From: Cellvibrionales bacterium UBA1854
Lineage (GTDB): Bacteria > Pseudomonadota > Gammaproteobacteria > Pseudomonadales > Porticoccaceae
Assembly (NCBI GenBank): GCA_002338445.1
Contig: DDII01000046.1
Location: 1,716-8,517 of the forward strand
DNA length: 6,802 nt
Reading direction: 5' to 3'
Below the pieces are notes generated by a model. That model saw nothing but the letters and a program-made list of their open reading frames with translations, was not told the origin of the DNA and ran no database searches. Every line of letters starts with the position of its first letter. Within the stretch, counting starts at the first letter, position 1. Shown here in pieces: positions 1-5,887 of the stretch. A program made the translations under genes and the position numbers.

Positions 1-552
1 ATGGTTCCACAAGAAGATATGTGGACTCTTCCAACAGCCGAAGGAGCCCGGATGCTTCCTGGTGCAAATGGCGGCGTAGAATGGTCTCCGCTGGCAATCG
101 ATCCAAACTTGGGTCTGAGCTACGCAATTAATCTCCACCAACCAATGACTTACCACGTAGAAAGCACGCCGTATCCGGCTGGCAAATTATGGCTTGGCGG
201 TGCATTTAAGGTGATTCCAGGCGAAGAGCAGTGGGGTAACATTACTGCGATGGATTACCACACCGGTAAAATCCGTTGGAAAGTGAAGACTGAGCAACCC
301 ATGATTGGCGGAATTCTTGCGACAGCGGGCGGTCTAGTTTTTGCTGGTGAGGGTAATGGACAATTCAAGGCATATGACTCTGAAACCGGAGCCATGCTAT
401 GGAACTTCCAAGCCGGTGCGGGAGTAAATGCACCACCATCATCATTCACTGTTGATGGCGATCAGTACATCGTAGTTGCTGCAGGCGGTAACGCTCAGCT
501 GGGCTATAAATACGGGAATAATATTATTGCTTTCAAACTAGCAGGTAATTAA
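1..552 (+). CDS. PQQ-dependent alcohol dehydrogenase, C-terminal part (5' cut by window edge)
   Basis: This is the last 183 residues of a periplasmic quinoprotein dehydrogenase, an eight-bladed propeller enzyme that oxidises alcohols with PQQ and passes electrons to a cytochrome c. Family members are usually about 550-700 residues, so the ATG at base 1 is almost surely an internal Met and the real start lies to the left. Visible family marks are the MLPGANGG-EWSP stretch near residues 18-30 and two tryptophan-docking motifs of the A-D-x-x-TG-x-x-x-W type, ending at W93 and W134. The conserved C-terminal block GEGNGQFKAYD / GAGVNAPP / DQYIVVAAGG runs from about 116 to 163. There is no CxxCH after the propeller, so no fused C-terminal heme domain is present. 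The catalytic Asp and the metal ligands lie outside the window, so calcium or lanthanide dependence cannot be judged. The TAA stop is followed by a strong terminator. The family call is secure; the exact substrate is unknown. Confidence 0.93.
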   Translation: MVPQEDMWTLPTAEGARMLPGANGGVEWSPLAIDPNLGLSYAINLHQPMTYHVESTPYPAGKLWLGGAFKVIPGEEQWGNITAMDYHTGKIRWKVKTEQPMIGGILATAGGLVFAGEGNGQFKAYDSETGAMLWNFQAGAGVNAPPSSFTVDGDQYIVVAAGGNAQLGYKYGNNIIAFKLAGN

Positions 553-561
553 TCCCTAAGA

Positions 562-603
562 TGACGCCCTCTAGCCTCCCAGCTAGAGGGCGTTAGTTTT
601 TTT
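562..603 (+). terminator. Rho-independent terminator after the PQQ dehydrogenase gene
   Basis: A perfect 12-bp inverted repeat pairs bases 564-575 (ACGCCCTCTAGC) with 582-593 (GCTAGAGGGCGT) around a six-base loop. The stem can extend by a G-T and a T-A pair to 562/595. A run of seven T follows at 597-603. It sits 9 bases after the dehydrogenase stop, where an intrinsic terminator is expected, and only 27 bases before the start of the FAS1 gene. Confidence 0.93.
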
Positions 604-619
604 GAGATTTCCATGCGAC

Positions 620-624
620 GAGAG
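620..624 (+). promoter_or_regulatory. Ribosome binding site that decides the FAS1 start
   Basis: GAGAG lies six bases before the ATG at 631. The in-frame ATG at 613 has no comparable site at proper spacing and would add a charged stretch (MRRELE) ahead of a good signal peptide. This favours 631 as the start. Confidence 0.6.
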
Positions 625-630
625 TTAGAA

Positions 631-1251
631 ATGCGAAAATTGTTTTTCGGAGTGGTAGCGGCCACCTCCATTGCCTGGTCACCCTTGTCATTTTCTGGTG
701 AGATCAGCGTTATGGATGTTCTTGAGCAACAGCCTGATTACTCGACATTCGTAAGATACTTAAAAGTGTCGGGTTTAGACGAAAGTCTGGAGTTGCCGCT
801 AGCCTGGAAGTGGACAATCTTTGCACCTACGAACGGCGCTTTTGAAAATCTGAATAGTGACATGCGTAAAGGGTTCGAGGGCGACAAACAGCTCCTGAAG
901 AATTTACTTATAGATCACCTGCTTGTGGGTGATATTCAATCAGGATCCTTAGAGGGCAATAACAAAACTCTCTCTTTAACCGTCAGTCAAAAACCCATCC
1001 AACTGTATCGTGACCAAGACATGTACGTTAAAGATATGGTTGTGAAAGACAAAGACATGTCCGCCGATAATGGGATTATTCATGGAATCGATTGTGTTAT
1101 GTTCGTGCAACAAAGCGAGACAGACGATCGACTCACAGCCGATATACAAGATGCCTACCCTGTTACTGCCTGTTGCCTAGACTCGGGTGTGCATGATGAT
1201 AGCTGGCGAGATCACTACTCTAATATTGGCAGAGCACACGCAGGGTACTGA
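631..1251 (+). CDS. Secreted fasciclin (FAS1) domain protein
   Basis: The product is a 206-residue exported protein with one FAS1 domain, a fold usually linked to adhesion or protein-protein contacts. The N-terminus MRKLFFGVVAATSIAWS is a typical Sec signal peptide, probably cleaved near residue 22, and no lipobox is seen. The FAS1 domain covers about residues 28-160. Its H1 motif TIFAPTNGAF is at 62-71 and its H2 motif NGIIHGIDCVM is at 147-157. The domain is followed by a tail of about 45 residues that is acidic in its first half. The tail holds an adjacent Cys pair (181-182) that is not part of the FAS1 fold; a third Cys is at 155. The gene follows the dehydrogenase terminator and ends 23 bases before the first cytochrome gene, so it is probably co-transcribed with both cytochromes. 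A role in docking or assembling periplasmic electron-transfer proteins is only a guess from position. The FAS1 call is firm. Confidence 0.88.
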   Translation: MRKLFFGVVAATSIAWSPLSFSGEISVMDVLEQQPDYSTFVRYLKVSGLDESLELPLAWKWTIFAPTNGAFENLNSDMRKGFEGDKQLLKNLLIDHLLVGDIQSGSLEGNNKTLSLTVSQKPIQLYRDQDMYVKDMVVKDKDMSADNGIIHGIDCVMFVQQSETDDRLTADIQDAYPVTACCLDSGVHDDSWRDHYSNIGRAHAGY

Positions 1252-1262
1252 AGAATAAGTAC

Positions 1263-1270
1263 AAGGAGGT
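1263..1270 (+). promoter_or_regulatory. Strong Shine-Dalgarno site for the first cytochrome gene
   Basis: AAGGAGGT, a near-perfect complement of the 16S rRNA tail, lies four bases before the ATG at 1275. It is much stronger than the sites of the flanking genes, including the second cytochrome at 1853, which has only a weak GAG at 1841-1843. This suggests the first cytochrome is made in the larger amount. Confidence 0.8.
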
Positions 1271-1274
1271 TATT

Positions 1275-1841
1275 ATGGCTCGTAAGATATGGGCGTCTTT
1301 TATAGTTTGCTATGTTGCAATTTTTTGCTCCTTGACGAGCGCTGATGGTCAACTGGATGCACAGGTGAGTGTGTGTGAGGGATGTCACGGCACCAACACA
1401 GTGACAAACGACCCAAAGGTTCCTGAAATTCAAGGTCAACATTTTTTTTATATCTATACCCAGCTCAAAGACTACAAAGCGAACCGTCGTTCGCACCAAG
1501 TAATGACTCTTATGTCCGCCGGGTTGGATAAGAAAATGATGAAAAGTCTGGCGCAATATTACTCTGAGCAAAAATGGGTCAGCAGAGCGCCGGAAGAAAC
1601 GATAGATGAATCAGTGGCATCAAATGCAATGACCGCGGGGCAGTGTACGCAGTGTCATGGTAATTATAAAGGACTCAATGGTATCCCTCGACTGGCTGGT
1701 CAGAAGGCTAGTTACCTTGAGGAAACCATGCGCGCGTTTAAGCAAAAAGAGCGAATGAATGCTGGAGCGAAGTCAGCCCTCTTCGCGACAATGGCTGATG
1801 CAGAAATCGCAGCTATCGCTAATTTCTTAGCCAACCAATAG
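1275..1841 (+). CDS. Diheme cytochrome c, c4-like (first of a tandem pair)
   Basis: The product is a 188-residue periplasmic electron carrier with two cytochrome c domains. A Sec signal peptide occupies residues 1-23 (cleavage likely at TSA|D). Heme-binding motifs are CEGCH at 34-38 and CTQCH at 124-128. Each is followed by the c4-type pattern of P-x-I/L-x-GQ, Y and a QL/TM helix. In domain 1, M77 stands seven residues before L84, the normal place for the axial Met. In domain 2 the same register gives K166 and no Met, which is unusual. Size and layout fit cytochrome c4 (about 190-210 residues). The gene lies 11 bases before a second, closely similar cytochrome gene and downstream of a PQQ dehydrogenase. 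An electron-acceptor or relay role from the quinoprotein towards a terminal oxidase is therefore likely, but this is inferred from context. Confidence 0.93.
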   Translation: MARKIWASFIVCYVAIFCSLTSADGQLDAQVSVCEGCHGTNTVTNDPKVPEIQGQHFFYIYTQLKDYKANRRSHQVMTLMSAGLDKKMMKSLAQYYSEQKWVSRAPEETIDESVASNAMTAGQCTQCHGNYKGLNGIPRLAGQKASYLEETMRAFKQKERMNAGAKSALFATMADAEIAAIANFLANQ

Positions 1842-1852
1842 AGATCTACCGA

Positions 1853-2422
1853 ATGTTTAAGAAATTTTGTATCGTCGTCTTTATCGTCAGCTTACTTGGA
1901 CAAATCACGTGGGCCGATCAATCGTCTGCACTGGTCACTGGGTGTAATGGATGCCACGCCAAGGCCGCATTGCAGGGAGATCCGTCAATACCAAATATAA
2001 GTGGACAGCACTTTTTTTATCTTTACACGCAGCTTAAGGACTATAAAGCTGGGAGGCGCTCGCATAACGTTATGAGCACTATCGCTCAACAATTAACAAA
2101 GGCAGAGATGAAAGCACTGGCTATGCATTATGCTGAAAAACCCTGGGATAAGGTTACAGCCGAAATTGATGGCTCAAACGACTCGAGAGCATCTGAAATT
2201 CTAGAGGCCGGGGGGCGAAATTCCTGTCTTAAATGTCATTCAAATCTAATCGGATTAAACGGAACCCCAAGATTAGCCGGGCAAAAAGCCTCATATCTGC
2301 GTGCGACTATGCTCGCATTTAAAAATAAAACGCGTCTTAACGCGGCCACCAAAAATACACTGTTTAAGGATGTCACTGATTCAGATATCGACGCCTTGGC
2401 GAGTTACATATCTACTCAGTAA
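1853..2422 (+). CDS. Diheme cytochrome c, c4-like (second of a tandem pair)
   Basis: This 189-residue exported diheme cytochrome is a paralogue of the preceding gene product. A Sec signal peptide covers residues 1-21 (ITWA|DQ). Heme motifs are CNGCH at 31-35 and CLKCH at 125-129. It shares long stretches with its neighbour, such as YTQLKDYKA in domain 1 and PRLAGQKASYL in domain 2; by eye roughly half the mature residues match. Domain 1 keeps the expected axial Met (M74, seven before L81). Domain 2 has K167 in that register instead, exactly as in the first cytochrome. Only 11 bases separate the two genes and its own ribosome site is weak, so translational coupling is plausible. It is the last gene of the plus-strand group and faces the ankyrin gene across 53 bases. 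Electron transfer from the PQQ dehydrogenase is inferred. Confidence 0.92.
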   Translation: MFKKFCIVVFIVSLLGQITWADQSSALVTGCNGCHAKAALQGDPSIPNISGQHFFYLYTQLKDYKAGRRSHNVMSTIAQQLTKAEMKALAMHYAEKPWDKVTAEIDGSNDSRASEILEAGGRNSCLKCHSNLIGLNGTPRLAGQKASYLRATMLAFKNKTRLNAATKNTLFKDVTDSDIDALASYISTQ

Positions 2423-2475
2423 ATTGCATACCCGCGGGCGCGGTTACGTTTGATTTCAGGCAGCCTATGACTACC

Positions 2476-3357
2476 TCATTGTGCTAATAAATCGATGACT
2501 TCTTGGTTATCGCGTTGATTCGCGTAATCGAGTGCGGAGTATCCGCGATTATCTCTGAGGTCAGCATCCGCCCCAGAATCTAGCAAAAGCGAAACAGTTT
2601 TCACAGCGTCCTCAGTTGGCGTGTCAGTCGTGTGACCAGACGCCCACATCAACGCGGTCGTCTTATTTATAAAAATCTCGTTTGGGTCCGCGCCGGCCTC
2701 TAACAATACAGATACAATAGGATGGAAACCTTTCGCACTTGCGTAAATTAAAGCTGATTTGTTGGTATTGTCTTTTTTCGTTGGGTCTGCGCCGGCGCTG
2801 ATCAGTTGTTTGAGAAGCCGAATATTTCCATCGAAGGCTGCTTGTGATAATGGCATCTCGTTATCTAGTGTCAGGACGTTCACCTGCACACCCTGCTTGA
2901 GTAACCATTTTGTTACTTTTCGTCTATTGTTCTGCACAGCTTTCATCAAAGCGGTGGCGCCTCTGAGATTTGGTCGATCGAGCTCGCCCCCGGAATTTCG
3001 TAAATATTTCAGCATTTCCAGCTGTCCAGCGGCGGCGGCCCTAATTACAGGAGTGTTCGCTTGACGATCTTTAACGTTAATCAGTGCGCCCTGATCTAAT
3101 AGCGATTTTGCTTCCGTTAGGCAGCCTTTTTCGCTGGCTTCTAGGAGTAACATTGAGTATTCACGCACCAAAGAATCGTTCCCTAATGCGACCCGCTTGT
3201 CCCGCACTCGATCACAAACAAGTTTGTTCTCAGATTCTTTATTGTGAGCGCCGGCCTCGACATCTGTCGATATCACCGAGATACTAGTAAGGAAAAGAGT
3301 TACGGTAATATAAATGAGTATGTGCTTAAACAAGGTCGGTCTTCCCAAGCTGATCAT
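2476..3357 (-). CDS. Exported ankyrin-repeat protein
   Basis: The product is a 293-residue protein made of a signal peptide or membrane anchor and ankyrin repeats, a helical scaffold that binds other proteins. The hydrophobic stretch HILIYITVTLFLTSISV lies at about residues 12-29 and is followed by a short linker. Six full repeats and a final partial one run from about residue 68 to the end, with typical marks such as TPVIRAAAAGQLEMLKYL, ALMKAVQNN, LLEAGADPN and LLLDSGADADLRDNRGYSALDYA. The sixth repeat carries a small insertion (TTDTPTED). Cys48 and Cys79 could form a disulfide after export. The frame is open further up to 3429, but that part overlaps the hydrolase gene and would precede the signal sequence. 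I chose the ATG at 3357. A TTG at 3331-3333 with a better ribosome site is a serious alternative (269 residues). The partner is unknown, and the gene may be unrelated to the PQQ genes. Confidence 0.85.
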   Translation of the reverse strand: MISLGRPTLFKHILIYITVTLFLTSISVISTDVEAGAHNKESENKLVCDRVRDKRVALGNDSLVREYSMLLLEASEKGCLTEAKSLLDQGALINVKDRQANTPVIRAAAAGQLEMLKYLRNSGGELDRPNLRGATALMKAVQNNRRKVTKWLLKQGVQVNVLTLDNEMPLSQAAFDGNIRLLKQLISAGADPTKKDNTNKSALIYASAKGFHPIVSVLLEAGADPNEIFINKTTALMWASGHTTDTPTEDAVKTVSLLLDSGADADLRDNRGYSALDYANQRDNQEVIDLLAQ

Positions 3358-4237
3358 CGGTTGTTGTCTGTTAGTATTAACCGGCCCGTTACAGGTAGCC
3401 GCCCTCGAGATATCTAATGCCCCCGGCAAGATTATCCCGGTCGGTGATGTTGATTACCATGTTCTTTGCACGGGGTCAGGTTCCAGTTCGATTATTCTAG
3501 AATCTGGCCTGGGGGGCAACTATTTAGACTGGTCATTACTTCAACCTCTGCTCTCAAGTGATCAAGTGACTGTTTGTAGCTATGACAGAGCGGGATACGG
3601 ATGGTCATCGATGGGGAACAAACCGAGGATTGCTGATAAAACTGCGGCTGAGTTAGTAACTCTTATGCAAAGGATGGAAATTCCTCGGCCGATAAGTTTC
3701 GTCGGGCATTCTTATGGGGGCCTTATTGGGATAGCGCTTTCTAATCAACCGAGCAAACCGATCGACGGATTGATCTTTTTGGATTCAATGCATCCGGATC
3801 AATATGAACGATTTAAGACCGATGCTGGTGTTGATGTACCCACCAATCCGAACCGGGCAATTATATTTTCGAGCCCCGAAGTTATTAGTTACGGTCTGCG
3901 AAAAGAGGATGCGAAAATTGCGTATCAGATCTCGAGGAAAGATAAGGTACGATCAACTCTTTACAACGAACTGCGGAATATCAAGGAGTCTATGAATGCC
4001 ATTCGGAATATGAAATGGGATCTCTTGCCGTCGCTAGTCCTCGTCCACGGGAGAAGGGACTGGGACGCGCACGCAACTGACGGTCTGATGGAAGACGTTT
4101 GGCTGAGTTTGCAGACCGATTTAGCTCAACGATCGGGAGGAGAAATCATCATAATCGAGGGAGGCCATCAGTTGCAGCTCGATAATCCCGCGGAGGTGGC
4201 TGAAAAAATTTCTACATTTCATCTAGGTATTTTGTAA
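3314..4237 (+). CDS. Exported alpha/beta hydrolase
   Basis: This 307-residue serine-type alpha/beta-fold hydrolase has a hydrophobic signal segment at about residues 12-30 (cleavage likely near VAA|LE), so it probably acts in the periplasm. The nucleophile elbow GHSYGG at 131-136 gives Ser133. Likely partners are Asp249 in VHGRRDWD and His285 in EGGHQLQLDNP. The oxyanion-hole region GLGGN at 65-69 and the DRAGYGWS motif at 91-98 are typical of the family. The length is normal for a single-domain member with a short lid. The start is uncertain: ATG at 3314 and ATG at 3320 are in frame and neither has a good ribosome site. The 5' end overlaps the divergent ankyrin gene, and the 3' end faces the minus-strand operon across 11 bases. 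The substrate cannot be told; esterase activity is the default expectation. A link to the alcohol oxidation genes is only positional. Confidence 0.9.
   Translation: MSMCLNKVGLPKLIIGCCLLVLTGPLQVAALEISNAPGKIIPVGDVDYHVLCTGSGSSSIILESGLGGNYLDWSLLQPLLSSDQVTVCSYDRAGYGWSSMGNKPRIADKTAAELVTLMQRMEIPRPISFVGHSYGGLIGIALSNQPSKPIDGLIFLDSMHPDQYERFKTDAGVDVPTNPNRAIIFSSPEVISYGLRKEDAKIAYQISRKDKVRSTLYNELRNIKESMNAIRNMKWDLLPSLVLVHGRRDWDAHATDGLMEDVWLSLQTDLAQRSGGEIIIIEGGHQLQLDNPAEVAEKISTFHLGIL
3341..3346 (-). promoter_or_regulatory. Possible ribosome site for a TTG start of the ankyrin gene
   Basis: Read on the minus strand this is GGGAAG, seven bases ahead of the TTG at 3333-3331. From there the protein would begin with Phe-Lys-His and run straight into the hydrophobic signal segment. 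The upstream ATG at 3357 has no recognisable ribosome site. Choosing TTG would shrink the overlap with the hydrolase gene from 44 to 20 bases. Confidence 0.4.
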
Positions 4238-4248
4238 ATTTTTCTGAT

Positions 4249-4662
4249 CTACTCGACGACCACTACTGTTTTAAAACCGTCCATCGCAAGCCCTCTAGCC
4301 TCTATAGAGAATAAACCCACTCTCATTGGCACGAAATAGATCTCGATCGATCCATCGTCGTCGTATTCAAGGCCCCAGATCGTAGAAGTTTTCACTTCCA
4401 AATCGTTGATGACCACTTGATCCACGAACAAAGATTTAAAAAATCCGTCCATCGAATGAACTAGATACTCATCACGCCCATCACTCGTCATTTTTAACCG
4501 ATAGAATTGACCCGCCTCTAGCTTAATAGCGTCAACTGAGAATCCATCTGTTCCATTGATCATAATTTCGGGTAATCGGGTGGCTCGTTTGAGAACCGGC
4601 TCTGCGTAAACAGGTGATACAAAGACAGCTGATGCTATCAGAATCGCAAACAACATTTTCAT
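4249..4662 (-). CDS. Small exported protein, degenerate cupredoxin-like
   Basis: I do not recognise a named family with certainty. The product has 137 residues. A clear Sec signal peptide MKMLFAILIASAVFVSPVYA is cleaved after residue 20. The mature part is almost all beta-type sequence. A segment resembling a cupredoxin strand pattern (IKLEAGQFYRLKMTSD, 46-61) is followed by EYLVHSMDGFF (65-75) and then PMRVGLFSIEARG...DGFKTVVVVE (112-137). In true cupredoxins the last part would hold Cys, His and Met copper ligands. Here there is no Cys at all and only one His (H69), so a type 1 copper site is not expected. The start at 4662 is supported by GGAG six bases upstream; the frame is open to 4728, but that would bury the signal peptide. 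It is the last gene of the minus-strand unit, 13 bases after the binding-protein gene, which suggests a shared periplasmic task. Confidence 0.82.
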   Translation of the reverse strand: MKMLFAILIASAVFVSPVYAEPVLKRATRLPEIMINGTDGFSVDAIKLEAGQFYRLKMTSDGRDEYLVHSMDGFFKSLFVDQVVINDLEVKTSTIWGLEYDDDGSIEIYFVPMRVGLFSIEARGLAMDGFKTVVVVE

Positions 4663-4668
4663 CGGTTT

Positions 4669-4672
4669 CTCC
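4669..4672 (-). promoter_or_regulatory. Ribosome binding site deciding the start of the small exported protein
   Basis: On the minus strand GGAG is followed by six bases and the ATG at 4662. It falls in the 13-base gap after the upstream gene's stop (4678-4676), which fits re-initiation within one transcript. Confidence 0.7.
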
Positions 4673-4675
4673 ACA

Positions 4676-5887
4676 TTATTCGAACTTACAATTACTTTCA
4701 GGCTGATCGACACCCAGCGTGTCCGCATAATTCACCGCGTGCAAATATCCTTTGATTGGAGCGATTTCGACGACCTTATTTTCAGTCGCTAAAAATAGTG
4801 GTTGTCGCAGTTGATTATTCCAAGGCCGAAATGACCCTTTCATTCCCTTGTAGAGATCGACTGTGCTGGTCCGGTAGGCCCTAAAAATTTTTAGCAAATC
4901 TATTGACTCAGTTTTCTTTTTCGGCAAATTATTAGCTAAGAACTTTACGGCGGCCCAGGCAGCGAAGTCCTCGTCAGTCATAGGTCTAGGGTGTTGGTCA
5001 TCTTCAACGTGGTTTAATATTGATGCCCTATTAAATCGCTGGTTCAGCTGAGGAGCGCCGAATCGCTCTGCAGCGTGATGCCACGATTTCGGGATAAGTC
5101 CCTGGTCACCGACAACTGGCCTAGGTAGTCTTGTTTGATAGGGAATAGATCTCGAAAAGTCCTTATCTGAGTCAAAAACCACCACCAAATCGTAGTCTAA
5201 GTTTCCTGTTAAGAATTTTATGTGGTTTTGTTGCCTGAACTCCGGGTTATTTGACGTGGAAAACGTTCGGACTGCTTTGATGTCTAAATTAAGGCGTTCA
5301 GCACTTGACGTAAAGGCTGCCAACTTGCTTTTATCCTCGTCAGTTGTCCCGGTCACAGCAAGAATGTGAGTCCAGCCCTCGGCTTTAATCCATTGAGAGA
5401 GTGCGTCCGCATACATTCTTTCAGAGGGAATTGTATGGAAAAGGTTTGATTGACAATACTCGCTTCGTAAAATCTCAGTCCTGTGACGGGCATTGATCAG
5501 AACGACCGGCCTTGAACGCAGCATTTGGGCTACCTTGATTGTCATCGGCAAGGGAAGATCTAAAATTACCAAATCGTTTTGAAGAATCTTTCCGTTAATA
5601 GTTTCTGCCAGCTGAGTCCCCGTGTCGATTTTTAATGTCTTCAATTTCAGGCGCACACCGGAGGCCCTGGCTCGAGTCTTTGTTTCTTTGAGCGCGGCTA
5701 AAAGTGCTCTATGTGGACGCTTGTTTTCGACCAATGTATAGCCTGTATAGCTCTCAATTTTTTCGTAAAACTTGTCGGCATCAGAATGAAGCCACACAAC
5801 ATTAATGTCTGCTGCGATCGCTGAATTGGCAATTAATATTAAACCTATTAATCCGCTGTACCGTCTAATCAACAACCAAAATACCAT
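4676..5887 (-). CDS. Periplasmic binding protein of the PQQ alcohol dehydrogenase-associated ABC system
   Basis: The 403-residue product matches what is known of the substrate-binding protein family found beside PQQ-dependent alcohol dehydrogenases (type I periplasmic binding fold, related to branched-chain amino acid binders). A signal peptide lies at residues 1-25 (SAIA|AD region) and there is no lipobox Cys, so a soluble periplasmic protein is expected. The family-typical C-terminal part is clear: RPWNNQLRQPLFLAT at 354-368 and NYADTLGVDQPESNC at 386-400. Cys145 and Cys400 are the only cysteines. The ligand is unknown. The frame also has a GTG at 5899, but ATG 5887 has GGTGA eight bases upstream, so I prefer it. 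Its start overlaps the end of the beta-propeller gene by 23 bases, so translation is likely coupled. ABC ATPase and permease genes normally accompany it and would be outside the window to the right. Confidence 0.9.
   Translation of the reverse strand: MVFWLLIRRYSGLIGLILIANSAIAADINVVWLHSDADKFYEKIESYTGYTLVENKRPHRALLAALKETKTRARASGVRLKLKTLKIDTGTQLAETINGKILQNDLVILDLPLPMTIKVAQMLRSRPVVLINARHRTEILRSEYCQSNLFHTIPSERMYADALSQWIKAEGWTHILAVTGTTDEDKSKLAAFTSSAERLNLDIKAVRTFSTSNNPEFRQQNHIKFLTGNLDYDLVVVFDSDKDFSRSIPYQTRLPRPVVGDQGLIPKSWHHAAERFGAPQLNQRFNRASILNHVEDDQHPRPMTDEDFAAWAAVKFLANNLPKKKTESIDLLKIFRAYRTSTVDLYKGMKGSFRPWNNQLRQPLFLATENKVVEIAPIKGYLHAVNYADTLGVDQPESNCKFE

Noticed and set aside
1..3. ATG at the first base as the start of the quinoprotein gene
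   Set aside because: The protein begins in the middle of a known long family and has no signal peptide, so the Met is internal and its position at the edge is a coincidence of the window cut.
476..510. Promoter-like TTGCTG and TATAAA boxes inside the end of the dehydrogenase gene
   Set aside because: The spacer is 23 bases, too long for a normal sigma-70 promoter, and the terminator lies downstream of it.
1245..1262. Small inverted repeat GTACT/AGTAC just before the Shine-Dalgarno site of the first cytochrome
   Set aside because: Five A/T-rich pairs with an eight-base loop are unlikely to be stable and probably occur by chance.
1215..1571. Antisense open frame of 118 codons across the start of the first cytochrome gene
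   Set aside because: It lies opposite a well-supported cytochrome gene, and its product shows no recognisable motif or ribosome site.
2432..2443. GC-rich hairpin CCGC-GGGC-GCGG between the convergent cytochrome and ankyrin genes
   Set aside because: The stem is only four base pairs and no T run follows on either strand, so it is too weak to call a terminator.
2759..3287. Two plus-strand open frames opposite the ankyrin gene
   Set aside because: Their translations are Ser/Cys/Pro-rich mirror images of the repeat-coding strand with no domain features, so they are shadows of the ankyrin gene.
4300..4309. Perfect palindrome CTCTATAGAG within the small exported protein gene
   Set aside because: It is short, lies inside a coding region without a nearby promoter, and is not repeated in the window as an operator might be.
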